Positions 36,429-46,210 are shown, counted from the stretch's first letter. The stretch is 64,000 bases of DNA from Edaphobacter sp. 12200R-103 (GCF_010093025.1 NZ_CP048114.1:4030001-4094000); one strand, 5' to 3'. A program made the numbers and translations. The notes: generated by a model from the sequence alone, not told the origin.

Positions 36429-39400
36429 GTCTAAATCCACGCTGCCCGCGTGGGCAGCGACTCTTGCTGTAGTCGTTGCCAATATAAAGGTTCCATCGTT
36501 TCAATCCACGCTGCCCGTGTGGGCAGCGACCAACAGCGCGATGCGATTCAGTCGGCGCATAAGCAGTTTCAATCCACGCTGCCCGTGTGGGCAGCGACAG
36601 TGCCGAGATCAACGCGTCGGCATCGCCTTCATAGTTTCAATCCACGCTGCCCGTGTGGGCAGCGACTCAACGATGCGATCGCCGCCTGGACCAAAGCCAA
36701 GTTTCAATCCACGCTGCCCGTGTGGGCAGCGACGCCGACGCTGTCGCATGAGACCGGTATCCCCTTCGTTTCAATCCACGCTGCCCGTGTGGGCAGCGAC
36801 CGCAGGAAGCGGGTAGCTCGGCAGTCAGCAACCTGTTTCAATCCACGCTGCCCGTGTGGGCAGCGACCCTCAGTCTTCAATTCGTTCATCGTGCGCCTCC
36901 AAGGTTTCAATCCACGCTGCCCGTGTGGGCAGCGACCCAACTCTCCTCTTCTGGCCATGGTATCGGGCAGTTTCAATCCACGCTGCCCGTGTGGGCAGCG
37001 ACAATTAGTACAAGGTGACGCTTATAACCAGCGCCGGGTTTCAATCCACGCTGCCCGTGTGGGCAGCGACGCGGTGAGCAATATCGAGTGGACGCAGGAG
37101 ACGTGGTTTCAATCCACGCTGCCCGTGTGGGCAGCGACCCTGAAACAGCCCCGTGACGATCACGGGCGCTTCGTGTTTCAATCCACGCTGCCCGTGTGGG
37201 CAGCGACACTCGCATTGCGCGATGATTTTGACTTGGACCTTGTTTCAATCCACGCTGCCCGTGTGGGCAGCGACGCTTCTGGAGCATGCACAATCCTCCG
37301 CTCGAGAGTGTTTCAATCCACGCTGCCCGTGTGGGCAGCGACCTCTTAATCCGGCCTATCCCAGCTTCGATTCAGAGTTTCAATCCACGCTGCCCGTGTG
37401 GGCAGCGACATGGAAAGCAGAATGCACCCCTCGCTCTCACTGTGTTTCAATCCACGCTGCCCGTGTGGGCAGCGACGCAGAGGAGCACGTCGAACTTCAG
37501 CTTGCGCACATGTTTCAATCCACGCTGCCCGTGTGGGCAGCGACTGCCGGTGAGCGGAATCTGCGGCGGCGACTGGCATGTTTCAATCCACGCTGCCCGT
37601 GTGGGCAGCGACTCGCCGCCCTCGGCGCAATCGCTGGATCCACCGAGTTTCAATCCACGCTGCCCGTGTGGGCAGCGACCAAAACCGCCGACCCGATATC
37701 ATCGTGTGCTGATGTTTCAATCCACGCTGCCCGTGTGGGCAGCGACCGTGTCTGCGGGTCGCTCAAAACGATAGTTACCGGGTTTCAATCCACGCTGCCC
37801 GTGTGGGCAGCGACGTCCAGCAACCAGCACGCTTCAAAATATGCTTCAGTTTCAATCCACGCTGCCCGTGTGGGCAGCGACGCGTCGCTCCGACATCAGA
37901 CAAACCCCTTTTCGGGTGTTTCAATCCACGCTGCCCGTGTGGGCAGCGACTGAGAGGAGGAGCGGTGACGGAAGAGACGACGGTGTTTCAATCCACGCTG
38001 CCCGTGTGGGCAGCGACCCCGCCTTCAATTCGTTCATCGTGCGCCTCCAAAGTTTCAATCCACGCTGCCCGTGTGGGCAGCGACGCGCGTCTTCCCTGTA
38101 ACGGTCACAAAAGCTAAGTTTCAATCCACGCTGCCCGTGTGGGCAGCGACTCTGTTCAACACGCCAACGGTTCACTAGACAAAAGTTTCAATCCACGCTG
38201 CCCATGTGGGCAGCGACAGGATCGTGACGGTTCGCAGAAAGATTGCGAAAAATGTTTCAATCCACGCTGCCCGTGTGGGCAGCGACGCAGGAGCGGGATC
38301 GGAAAAGACCTTGGGCAACGATGTTTCAATCCACGCTGCCCGTGTGGGCAGCGACCTGCTCTTGCGTTGGATGTGAGGTCTATCCCATGTTTCAATCCAC
38401 GCTGCCCGTGTGGGCAGCGACCGTGGTCATTACCTCTAGCCGGTGCGCCAGCATGTTTCAATCCACGCTGCCCGTGTGGGCAGCGACCGCGACCACGCTG
38501 GATGGAGGTAATTGAGTTTGCGTTTCAATCCACGCTGCCCGTGTGGGCAGCGACAGTCGGCCTACTGGTGGTCTGCGATGTATCAGCAGTTTCAATCCAC
38601 GCTGCCCGTGTGGGCAGCGACGGAAACGCAGATGCGTAAGCCGCTCATCACCTTTGTTTCAATCCACGCTGCCCGTGTGGGCAGCGACCCGGACGCTTCT
38701 GCACCCCCTGCTGCTCCCAAGCTGTTTCAATCCACGCTGCCCGTGTGGGCAGCGACGATTCTTGCCGTGGATGCGTTTATGGACTACGAGTTTCAATCCA
38801 CGCTGCCCGTGTGGGCAGCGACGGTGACCTAACATCATCGCCGCCGGCAAAGCTAAGTTTCAATCCACGCTGCCCGTGTGGGCAGCGACACTTGCCGAAA
38901 ATGCGGTCATAGAGAGATATGGCGTTTCAATCCACGCTGCCCGTGTGGGCAGCGACCGAGGCTTGTACGCAGGCAGCAAAGTCTTGCGCAGAGTTTCAAT
39001 CCACGCTGCCCGTGTGGGCAGCGACGATTGGTCGATGACCGCCTTGGAGCTGGAGAGCGTTTCAATCCACGCTGCCCGTGTGGGCAGCGACACTGATCGC
39101 CCTCGTCGATAGACCACACCTGAGGGTTTCAATCCACGCTGCCCGTGTGGGCAGCGACAAGCGCGAAGCTTGGCATGGGAGTAGGAGCTGGGTTTCAATC
39201 CACGCTGCCCGTGTGGGCAGCGACCCAGCCTCAAGGTCATCCTTCCCAACGTCACCATGTTTCAATCCACGCTGCCCGTGTGGGCAGCGACAGTGAATCT
39301 TCTTGTTTCCGCGCCGGGCGATGATGTTTCAATCCACGCTGCCCGTGTGGGCAGCGACCAGTCGATCACTCGCTCTATGAGGTCTATAGGAAGTTTCAAT

Positions 39401-40365
39401 CCACGCTGCCCGTGTGGGCAGCGACCTGCACCGCGTCGATCATGCCCTGTCGTACCAGCGTTTCAATCCACGCTGCCCGTGTGGGCAGCGACGCCGGGCA
39501 CGGAATCTTTCCCTTCGCCGGAATCAGTTTCAATCCACGCTGCCCGTGTGGGCAGCGACGGCCGTCGCGTTCCTGGTCTGGTCGCCGTCCAACAGTTTCA
39601 ATCCACGCTGCCCGTGTGGGCAGCGACGGCCGTCGCGTTCCTGGTCTGGTCGCCGTCCAACAGTTTCAATCCACGCTGCCCGTGTGGGCAGCGACGCTGC
39701 ATATCCGTCTTTAGTGCCATTCTGGGTCAGTTTCAATCCACGCTGCCCGTGTGGGCAGCGACCCTTCAATCCGCGCTGTGCTGATTGAGGACAAGGCGTT
39801 TCAATCCACGCTGCCCGTGTGGGCAGCGACCGCTACACGGCGCACGGGACCAGCGTCATGCTGGAGTTTCAATCCACGCTGCCCGTGTGGGCAGCGACTA
39901 CATGGCACGATCAGCGTACTCGACGATGGTCGTTTCAATCCACGCTGCCCGTGTGGGCAGCGACAGGTCTGCGGCTGAATCCGTGGCGGTAGTGCCTGTG
40001 TTTCAATCCACGCTGCCCGTGTGGGCAGCGACGTGGAGGCCGCAGGGTCGCGTGAAGTTGCATCCGTTTCAATCCACGCTGCCCGTGTGGGCAGCGACGC
40101 TGTATGGACACTCCGCTCCGAATCGCTCGTGAGTTTCAATCCACGCTGCCCGTGTGGGCAGCGACAAGAGCATGACCGCACCGCAGGCTACACTCTTTTG
40201 TTTCAATCCACGCTGCCCGTGTGGGCAGCGACGACCTCGTGCGTCATGTACTTCCACAGTTTGCGGTTTCAATCCACGCTGCCCGTGTGGGCAGCGACTC
40301 GGTAAGGTTCTGCATGGGCTGGCTACGGCTGGGTTTCAATCCACGCTGCCCGTGTGGGCAGCGAC
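36429..40365 (-). CRISPR. Type I-C CRISPR array, 59 repeats / 58 spacers
   Basis: The 33-bp repeat on the plus strand begins GTTTCAATCCACGCTGCCCG and ends TGTGGGCAGCGAC. Its complement ends in GTGGATTGAAAC, the I-C form, so transcription runs on the minus strand from the leader at the right. Spacers are 33-36 bp. The leftmost copy (36429-36461) has three changes, as expected for the leader-distal end; the copy at 38185 has one (CCCATG for CCCGTG). Spacers 39560-39594 and 39628-39662 are identical. Spacers 36868-36903 and 38018-38051 share 28 consecutive bases. The nearly uniform repeats and long array argue for recent activity. Confidence 0.99.
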
Positions 40366-40573
40366 AGCGCTGGAGCTAAGTTCGTCTGCGCATGCTTTTA
40401 GCATGTCATATTCGCGGAAGGTACTCCAGTGGAGGAAGGGCAGTACGTCAATTTCCGTTTACCGCGCTAAGCAGAACACAGGAAACGACTTCTGACCTCC
40501 GCGAACCTCCCAATGTTTCTGCGATCGCTTCCGGTTCGCGCAGAGCCCTTTGCGTGTCTCTCGAAGGAGCGGC
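40366..40573 (-). promoter_or_regulatory. CRISPR leader
   Basis: 208 bases between the cas2 stop and the first repeat, on the side where new spacers should enter. It contains a perfect 6-bp inverted repeat CATGCT-TTT-AGCATG (40391-40405), about 25-40 bases from the first repeat, which might serve as an adaptation-complex or host-factor site. A precise promoter could not be assigned. Confidence 0.7.
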
Positions 40574-40864
40574 TTAGAGGATGAGGGGGCCTTGCGGATC
40601 GTAGGAAGGTTTAGCGCCGACGTGCTCGACGCGCCGTTTCCACTCGTTGCCAAGAAAGTAGAAGCGGAGACTGTCTTCTGTGGGCAAGATCTCTGCAAGC
40701 AAATCTGCTCGGAAGCGGACCCATTGCGCTGCGTCGACCAGACACTCGAAGACGGAGTTCTGGACGCGCTGCCCGCGATCTTCGCATAAACGCGCAACAC
40801 GGCGCAAGCGTCGCCGCCCAGCTTCATCGCTTGTACTTACGTCATAGCTGACCAATACAAGCAT
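40574..40864 (-). CDS. cas2: CRISPR-associated endoribonuclease-fold protein Cas2
   Basis: 96 residues with a ferredoxin-like fold: MLVLVSYDVSTSDEAG at the first strand (D8 of the conserved YDV), RVQNSVFECLVDAAQW, and LRFYFLGNEWKRRVEHVG near the end. Cas2 forms the core of the Cas1-Cas2 spacer integrase. The frame is open upstream, but ATG 40864 gives the family length and lies 4 bases after the cas1 stop. It is the last cas gene before the leader. Confidence 0.96.
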   Translation of the reverse strand: MLVLVSYDVSTSDEAGRRRLRRVARLCEDRGQRVQNSVFECLVDAAQWVRFRADLLAEILPTEDSLRFYFLGNEWKRRVEHVGAKPSYDPQGPLIL

Positions 40865-40868
40865 TCCG

Positions 40869-41900
40869 TTATCTCCAAAGAAAAGCGGGATAGGCGTCCA
40901 GCCCACCGCGAATGTAGCGGGCCAACAGGAGTGCCTGCGTATATGGAATGAGACCCAGCGGGATACGTTCTCCAAGGAATGGATGCTCGATCTCTTCCTG
41001 CTTACGCACTTGCCATGCTGCAACGATCTGCTTACGTGTTGGCTCCTCCAGAAGAGTAGCGCCGCTGTCCTGCACAGTGAAACCAGAGGCTTGCACCTGC
41101 CGTCGATTGATGAGGGTCAGCGCAAGGCGATCAGCCAATGGTGAGCGTAGCTCTTCCATTAGATCCAGCGCGAGGCTGGGCCTGCCGGGGCGGTCAGCAT
41201 GGAGGAAACCTATCGCGGGATCGAGACCGACGCTTTCCAATGCCGACTCAATATCGTGCCGGAGCAAGGCGTAGATAAAGCTGAGTAATGCATTTGTGCG
41301 GTCCAATGGTGGACGCCGGGAGCGGCCTTGAAAGGCGAAGGCATCGCGATCGCCGTTGATCATGGCGTCGAAGGCAGAGAAGTACTCCTGTCCAGCAAGC
41401 CCCTCGTGCCCTCGTGCGATGTCGATGCCGGCTGCGCGCGAGGCATCAAGGCCGATCCACTGCAAACGTTTTGCCGCGTTGCGGAGGGTTTCGCTCCGCT
41501 GTGGATCAGAGGCTTCTCGCGCGCCCCGCAGCAGTACAGTACGGCTATTGGCAATCTTCGCGGTGACAATCATGCGAACCGTTGGCAATGCTCCATCGGC
41601 GCCATCGCACAGCCGGTATTGCTGCCGGCGCAGCAAAACGTTGCCAGAGACAGGGCCCTGGACTCGCGCAAGAAAGCGGCCCTGTTCAGTAAGAAAGGAG
41701 ATACCGACCCCGCTTTCGCAGCAGAGCGACAGCACAGGAGGGGAGCATGAGACCTGACCCCAGCAGACCAGGCCCTCGAGTGTGTGGACGGGAATGCGAA
41801 GTCTGCTTTCCTGGCCAAGTTTGACGGAGATAGTTTCGCCGTCACGGTGCAAGTAAGCTCCTTGCGTCATGACATGCAACGTGTTCAGGAGCTTGCGCAT
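40869..41900 (-). CDS. cas1: CRISPR-associated endonuclease/integrase Cas1 (type I-C)
   Basis: 343 residues. The start MRKLLNTLHVMTQGAYLHRDG is typical of the I-C branch. Metal-binding residues are visible as E166 (GHEGLAGQEYFSAFD), H234 (GFLHADRPGRPS) and D246 (LALDLMEELR), with spacing as in other Cas1 proteins. With Cas2 it integrates protospacers at the leader end. Four-base gaps separate it from cas4 and cas2, so the three adaptation genes are co-translated. Confidence 0.97.
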   Translation of the reverse strand: MRKLLNTLHVMTQGAYLHRDGETISVKLGQESRLRIPVHTLEGLVCWGQVSCSPPVLSLCCESGVGISFLTEQGRFLARVQGPVSGNVLLRRQQYRLCDGADGALPTVRMIVTAKIANSRTVLLRGAREASDPQRSETLRNAAKRLQWIGLDASRAAGIDIARGHEGLAGQEYFSAFDAMINGDRDAFAFQGRSRRPPLDRTNALLSFIYALLRHDIESALESVGLDPAIGFLHADRPGRPSLALDLMEELRSPLADRLALTLINRRQVQASGFTVQDSGATLLEEPTRKQIVAAWQVRKQEEIEHPFLGERIPLGLIPYTQALLLARYIRGGLDAYPAFLWR

Positions 41901-41904
41901 GAGG

Positions 41905-42540
41905 TTACTCCTCGGACTGCAGAGATCGAAGTTGAGCCGCTCGCCAGCGGTCTTCTATCGCGAGGCGACCGGTAGCCTGGGGCAGACATAGATCGTTGAG
42001 GGAGCAGTTGCGGCAGTGTGGCCCCTGGATCGCGGCGGGTGTGATGCGGCTGCGGTACAGCCTGTGCATTTCGTGGGTCAGCTCCTCGGTGCGCGAACGT
42101 AACTGTGAGGAAAACGTAACCTCCATGCGCCGTCGAGGCTCTCCATAGAAGATGGCGCCTACGGGCACATCGGTCTGGAGCATCTCTTCGAGGCAGAGGG
42201 CTTGCGCACAAAGCTGTACCAGGTCGCAGTCATTGGGCTTGCGCTTGCCGCGCTTGTATTCGACGGGAAAGGGCTGAGGGTGGAACTCGACGATATCGGC
42301 ACGGCCAGAGAGGCCAAGCTTGCGGCTCTCCAGGAGCATGCCGCGTACCGTGCGAAGATCATGACGCCGTGTCTGGCCGGGCAGGTCTGCGCGTTCATGC
42401 AACAGGTGGCCTTCGGCTGTCAGGCGATTGTCGGCCCAGGCATGTTCCAGATGGATAAGAGCCCACTGCCGGGGGCAGAAGGCAAGGTGCTGCAGCCCGC
42501 TGATTGGAAGAGACTCGTCGCGCCGCAGCTCTGGTTGCAT
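41905..42540 (-). CDS. cas4: CRISPR-associated exonuclease Cas4
   Basis: 211 residues from ATG 42540, seven bases after the cas7 stop; an upstream in-frame start would overlap cas7 by over 100 bases. It has the four cysteines of the iron-sulfur cluster (C22 in HLAFCPRQW; C176, C179, C185 in HCRNCSLNDLC) and the nuclease residues D82 (GRADIVEF) and E94/K96 (VEYKRGK). In I-C systems Cas4 trims prespacers and checks the PAM before integration. Confidence 0.95.
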   Translation of the reverse strand: MQPELRRDESLPISGLQHLAFCPRQWALIHLEHAWADNRLTAEGHLLHERADLPGQTRRHDLRTVRGMLLESRKLGLSGRADIVEFHPQPFPVEYKRGKRKPNDCDLVQLCAQALCLEEMLQTDVPVGAIFYGEPRRRMEVTFSSQLRSRTEELTHEMHRLYRSRITPAAIQGPHCRNCSLNDLCLPQATGRLAIEDRWRAAQLRSLQSEE

Positions 42541-42547
42541 GCCCGGA

Positions 42548-43528
42548 TTACACGTACCGCCAGGCGGTAACGCCGCCATCGCAAATCTGGGTGGCATTAG
42601 CGGGCGCGGTGATGCCGGCGGCTTCGTACTCCGCGAAACTTCGTGCGGAGGGAACACTGGCCAGCTTTACGGATTCCAGAACCTTGTGGGCCGGGGCGTT
42701 GCCAAGCTCGTCCTTGTGTTCGAAGAGCCAGAGCCCGCGCACAGCCATTTCGCCACGGGTGGCAGAGCGGTCGTGGTCGAAGAGATTGGTCAGAGCGTTA
42801 AGAAGGGTTCCCATGTCCTGGCGCGTGAACTGGGTTTGTTTCGCAAGAAAAGGCGAGACAAAGCCATGCATGCGATACAGGCCATAGGCCACGCCATGCT
42901 TGCGGCCCATCTGTCCACTGGCAGCTTTTTCTTCACCGCTCTCATCGGTGACGGCTTCACCGCCGGCATCGCCTGGATTGGTGAGGGCTACGCGTGTGAT
43001 CGTATGCGCGATGCTGGTGATGGGATCGACCGACGTGGCAAAGCCAAACTGGACGGGGCCACGCACCTGGCCGCAGTTCCATAGTTTTGTCTGTCCCTTA
43101 GGCTTCTTGCCGGCGTTGATGGCGGCGTCATTTTCCACTTCGGCCTTGCCGGTGGTCATTACGGCGCCGAAGGTGCGAACGTCGAAGTAGTTTTTGCACA
43201 TCCACGCACGCGCCATATCAACGGACTTGCCATCTGGTTCAATGCCAAGATCTCTGTAGGCAGAGCGTTGCTCATTCGCCAGGATGCCGCGCTCCTTCAC
43301 GTAGATGTTGTTCGGCGATTCGAAGTTCCGCGTCAGGCCGACAAAGTTGCGGATCTTGCGCTTGATGGCGACATCGGTCACCAGGCCGTGGCCGGTCTCA
43401 GGATCGACGCGCGGAGCGTTGTCAGCGTCGGGATCGCCGTTGGGGTTGCCGTGACGCACGTCAAAGAGCAGGACGATCTCGTAGCGTTTTTCGAGAACGG
43501 TGGGTTGAGAGAAGTCAGGACGGCTCAT
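42548..43528 (-). CDS. cas7: Type I-C Cascade backbone subunit Cas7 (Csd2)
   Basis: 326 residues. The N-terminal RRM-like strand EIVLLFDVRHGNPNGDPDADN is the hallmark of Csd2/Csh2-type Cas7, and VRTFGAVMTTGKA plus GQVRGPVQFGFATSVDPI follow. Several copies coat the crRNA in Cascade. The start overlaps the cas8c stop by four bases. Confidence 0.97.
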   Translation of the reverse strand: MSRPDFSQPTVLEKRYEIVLLFDVRHGNPNGDPDADNAPRVDPETGHGLVTDVAIKRKIRNFVGLTRNFESPNNIYVKERGILANEQRSAYRDLGIEPDGKSVDMARAWMCKNYFDVRTFGAVMTTGKAEVENDAAINAGKKPKGQTKLWNCGQVRGPVQFGFATSVDPITSIAHTITRVALTNPGDAGGEAVTDESGEEKAASGQMGRKHGVAYGLYRMHGFVSPFLAKQTQFTRQDMGTLLNALTNLFDHDRSATRGEMAVRGLWLFEHKDELGNAPAHKVLESVKLASVPSARSFAEYEAAGITAPANATQICDGGVTAWRYV

Positions 43529-45393
43529 GCAGTGGTCTCCTCGTTCGAATCGGTTGTGGATGTTATAGCTTCTGCGTCATGGAGCGCCAGCGCTTCCCTT
43601 GCGGCTTTAGCGGCCATTGCCTGATCGACGAAGTCTTGTTTTTGGTGGTAGTAGCCAAGCCCGAAGCGGGCTTGATCTGCAAAATCAAATGACTTGCCAA
43701 AGGCACCCCTGGCATCTAGCTTGGACTGGAGTTCGAGCCATAGATCGTTTGCTTTTTTAGCCACGCCAGGAATATCACGCATCGCCTTGCGATAGTGATA
43801 TTGGTACTGGGAAAGCAATTGAGCATAGACGGTCTGTGGGCGGACCGAGGCCATTGCGAAGAAGCGATCGACAAGGGTTCGATTCAGCCCCTGTGATTGA
43901 GCCAGCAGCTGCATGCGTTCTGCTGTCGCAAAGATTCGTCCGAACACATAGGCCCGATCATCGATATCGTGATTCAAGCCCATACGAAGGTCCTCGATGG
44001 AATCATTTTCCCCTCTCCTGTTTCCCGTGCAATCAAATCGGTTGCTAATGAAGTAGAGCTGAAGAAGTGCAGCTCTCTGTCGCCCGACCTTCCAGATACC
44101 TTGTTGCAGGTCTTGTTGCTCGACCCGAATCCTTGTCACGACGGCGGCAAGGAAGGCCGGTGACAGCGGAAGACCAAAGAGTGCTGTCATCCAAAGCTCG
44201 ACCCCAAGGTCGCTTGGCAAGCGTTCCAGTTCGCCTTTAAAGACAAGAGAACGAAGCAGCGCTGACAAAGGCATGGGGACATGCTCAGAGCTACCTCCTG
44301 TCTGGATGGCCCTAAAATAGAGAAGAAGATTTCGAGATACCGCTGCAACCGTATCTACATGAAGCCTTCGCACAGAAGCCCGCCCCTGCGCTCCGGTCAG
44401 GATCAGACAGTAGAAGCCGGAGGTATCCTTCAGTAGAAATTCGCTGCCTTTACGTGGAGAATCGAGTAACTCCCGGATGCTCTTTGGGTCCGTGTTCATG
44501 GCGGATAAGAGGGCAGGCAGCTCGCTCTGTCCTTCCGCCCAGTAAACGGCTGTGGTGTCGCCATTGAGCACCGTGCTCAGTGGTCGTAGCTTGCGTCCGG
44601 ACGGAGTCTCATACTGTGCACGCGTCAGGCGGCGTAGCGCCTCAGTGTAGGCGGTCATGCACCCAGTGCATACGGGAGCGTTGTCGTTGCCGCTCAAGCC
44701 ATACTTCTCGAACGCTCCGGCATTGAAGCTCACCAAAGGGACACCAGAGGTGGAAGCTCCGCGAATCTGGAAGCTGTTGTGCAGCCTTGCGGAAACGCGG
44801 AACTCTCCGCAGACGAGACATTGCATCGGCAAGGAGCCTTCATCCGCCTCCTCGCGTTGTGTTCGCCACCACGTCTGCAGCTCTTCGATGTCAGCAAGCA
44901 TTTCGCCTGCGACCTCAAAGCAGAAGAGGTCGTTGCTGGCGAAGCCGCCTTTTTCGGCAAGATTCTTCGCGCAGGCTTCGCGACTGGTTGCATTAGCCAG
45001 AAAGGTGAATACGGCCTGCAGTTCGGGAACATCTTGCGGCGCGGAGCGCAGCAGCTCCACAAAGGCGGCGTGGCACTGTAGCAGGCGAGGATCTTCGGCC
45101 TCGGCCGGATCGACGGCGAACCCGAGGGCGTACTTGGCGTTGTCGACCAGGAAGTCGGGTTTGACTCCAGAGGAGCGGCCCAGGCGCCGCGGAATCCGCA
45201 TCAGCTTCGCCTGCATCTTCGGCTTCTTCCTGCTGCCCTCAGGAAGTTGTTCCGGAGCGCTGGTGTCGTATGCGTTCAGGAAGCGACCATCCGCATCGAG
45301 AGCGATCTGCCAGCGCACGGCTTTGCTTTCAAAGGCAGGGTCGTCGACAAGTTTTTCGCGTTCGGCCAGCTCGCGCAATGACTGCAGGATCAT
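43525..45393 (-). CDS. cas8c: Type I-C Cascade large subunit Cas8c (Csd1)
   Basis: 622 residues from ATG 45393, which overlaps the cas5 stop (ATGA). It shows Csd1 features: a central zinc-ribbon-like pair of CxxC sites (QCLVCGEFR and CTGCMTAYTE), NAPVCTGC, and a helical C-terminal region with LGYYHQKQDF at the end. The large subunit reads the PAM (TTC in I-C systems) and an internal start inside this gene makes the small subunit Cas11c in other I-C systems; the same may apply here. Confidence 0.96.
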   Translation of the reverse strand: MILQSLRELAEREKLVDDPAFESKAVRWQIALDADGRFLNAYDTSAPEQLPEGSRKKPKMQAKLMRIPRRLGRSSGVKPDFLVDNAKYALGFAVDPAEAEDPRLLQCHAAFVELLRSAPQDVPELQAVFTFLANATSREACAKNLAEKGGFASNDLFCFEVAGEMLADIEELQTWWRTQREEADEGSLPMQCLVCGEFRVSARLHNSFQIRGASTSGVPLVSFNAGAFEKYGLSGNDNAPVCTGCMTAYTEALRRLTRAQYETPSGRKLRPLSTVLNGDTTAVYWAEGQSELPALLSAMNTDPKSIRELLDSPRKGSEFLLKDTSGFYCLILTGAQGRASVRRLHVDTVAAVSRNLLLYFRAIQTGGSSEHVPMPLSALLRSLVFKGELERLPSDLGVELWMTALFGLPLSPAFLAAVVTRIRVEQQDLQQGIWKVGRQRAALLQLYFISNRFDCTGNRRGENDSIEDLRMGLNHDIDDRAYVFGRIFATAERMQLLAQSQGLNRTLVDRFFAMASVRPQTVYAQLLSQYQYHYRKAMRDIPGVAKKANDLWLELQSKLDARGAFGKSFDFADQARFGLGYYHQKQDFVDQAMAAKAAREALALHDAEAITSTTDSNEETTA

Positions 45394-46082
45394 ACGCGTA
45401 ATGCCTCCGGATTTGCGGGCATGGCGTCTTCCCATGCAGGCACATCTACCACGCCCCGGCGCAACTCCGCGGGGAAGAAACGCGGCTGGTTGGCAACCTC
45501 TTTTCCGCGAATCGTTCCGAAGGCGATGTCGTGCAGCATCCAGCCCAGCATGCGCGATTCCTGTTCGAGAGCTCCTGTGCCGTGCCACGGTTCTACGAAG
45601 GCAGGGAACTCGCGACAGCCGAGGTAGGGCTGATAGTGTTGTTGGCCTTTCTGCAGTCTCCGTTCGAACATCTCTTCGAACTTGCGCAGGTTGTCGCCTT
45701 CGCCGGCGCGGGCCGTCATATGGAACCGCGCGACGATGCCATAGTCCACATCACGCAGGGCGACGGTGTTGCGCTGCGCTCGATCCTCGTCGGCGTAGAA
45801 GTCCGGCATAAGTTTGCCTCCACGCGCTTCGGCAAGTGCGTTCTGGGTGGAGAGCCGGGTGTTGACTTCGTTGCGGCGGAAGCGCGCATACCTGACGGGA
45901 TTGAGTAACGCGATCCGTCGAATTTCCCAACGGATGGCAGGCTTCCAGAGGATGGCTTCCAGAACGCCGCGCGCGGCTGACGGCGTGATGAGGTCGTAGC
46001 TGACGCGCTCGGTAGAGAACTCCGGCCGAGTGAAACACGCAAGTGTGCCCTGTATCCGCACAAGGAAATCGTTCGAATGCAT
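45390..46082 (-). CDS. cas5: Type I-C pre-crRNA endonuclease and Cascade subunit Cas5 (Cas5d)
   Basis: 230 residues. The N-terminal strand FLVRIQGTLACFTRPEFSTERVSYDLITPSAARGVL contains the family motif around S-Y-D-x-x-T-P-S-A-A-R; FRRNEVNTRLSTQN and a Gly-rich C-terminal loop follow. In I-C systems Cas5 replaces Cas6: it cuts the repeat to leave the 11-base 5' handle TGGATTGAAAC. ACAGGATCAACGC precedes the ATG. It is the first gene of the cas5-8c-7-4-1-2 block, separated from cas3 by 390 bases that hold regulatory elements. Confidence 0.96.
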   Translation of the reverse strand: MHSNDFLVRIQGTLACFTRPEFSTERVSYDLITPSAARGVLEAILWKPAIRWEIRRIALLNPVRYARFRRNEVNTRLSTQNALAEARGGKLMPDFYADEDRAQRNTVALRDVDYGIVARFHMTARAGEGDNLRKFEEMFERRLQKGQQHYQPYLGCREFPAFVEPWHGTGALEQESRMLGWMLHDIAFGTIRGKEVANQPRFFPAELRRGVVDVPAWEDAMPANPEALRV

Positions 46083-46165
46083 GCGTTGATCCTGTGTTTA
46101 TGTGTGCAGGAGAAATCTAAGTCATTCCCGTGCGAGGGGATAGTGACCAGTTTGGTGCTGAGTTA

Positions 46166-46210
46166 GGGACTTCCCATTTCAGCAATGAGAAGCCCCTTTG
46201 TTCTATTTTT
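46166..46210 (+). terminator. Strong hairpin with T-tract on the plus strand, upstream of cas5
   Basis: A 13-bp stem (46166-46178 with 46184-46196, two G-U pairs when read as the minus-strand RNA) with a 5-base loop is followed on the plus strand by TTTGTTCTATTTTT. It lies 13 bases beyond the stop of the mini-ORF at 46209-46295, but the T-tract is on the opposite strand. In the minus-strand leader of cas5 the same sequence would be a stable RNA hairpin that could limit read-through from the upstream promoter. Confidence 0.6.

Noticed and set aside
36450-40495. Many overlapping frames through the CRISPR array (repeating FNPRCPCGQR, FQSTLPVWAAT, VSIHAARVGSD and antisense SLPTRAAWIET)
   Set aside because: They are translations of the 33-bp repeat, which is a multiple of three without stops; frame shifts come only from spacer length. 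No ribosome sites and no protein family.
44657-45811. 384-codon plus-strand frame across cas8c and cas5
   Set aside because: Antisense to two well-recognised cas genes, Ser/Arg-rich, no family signal.
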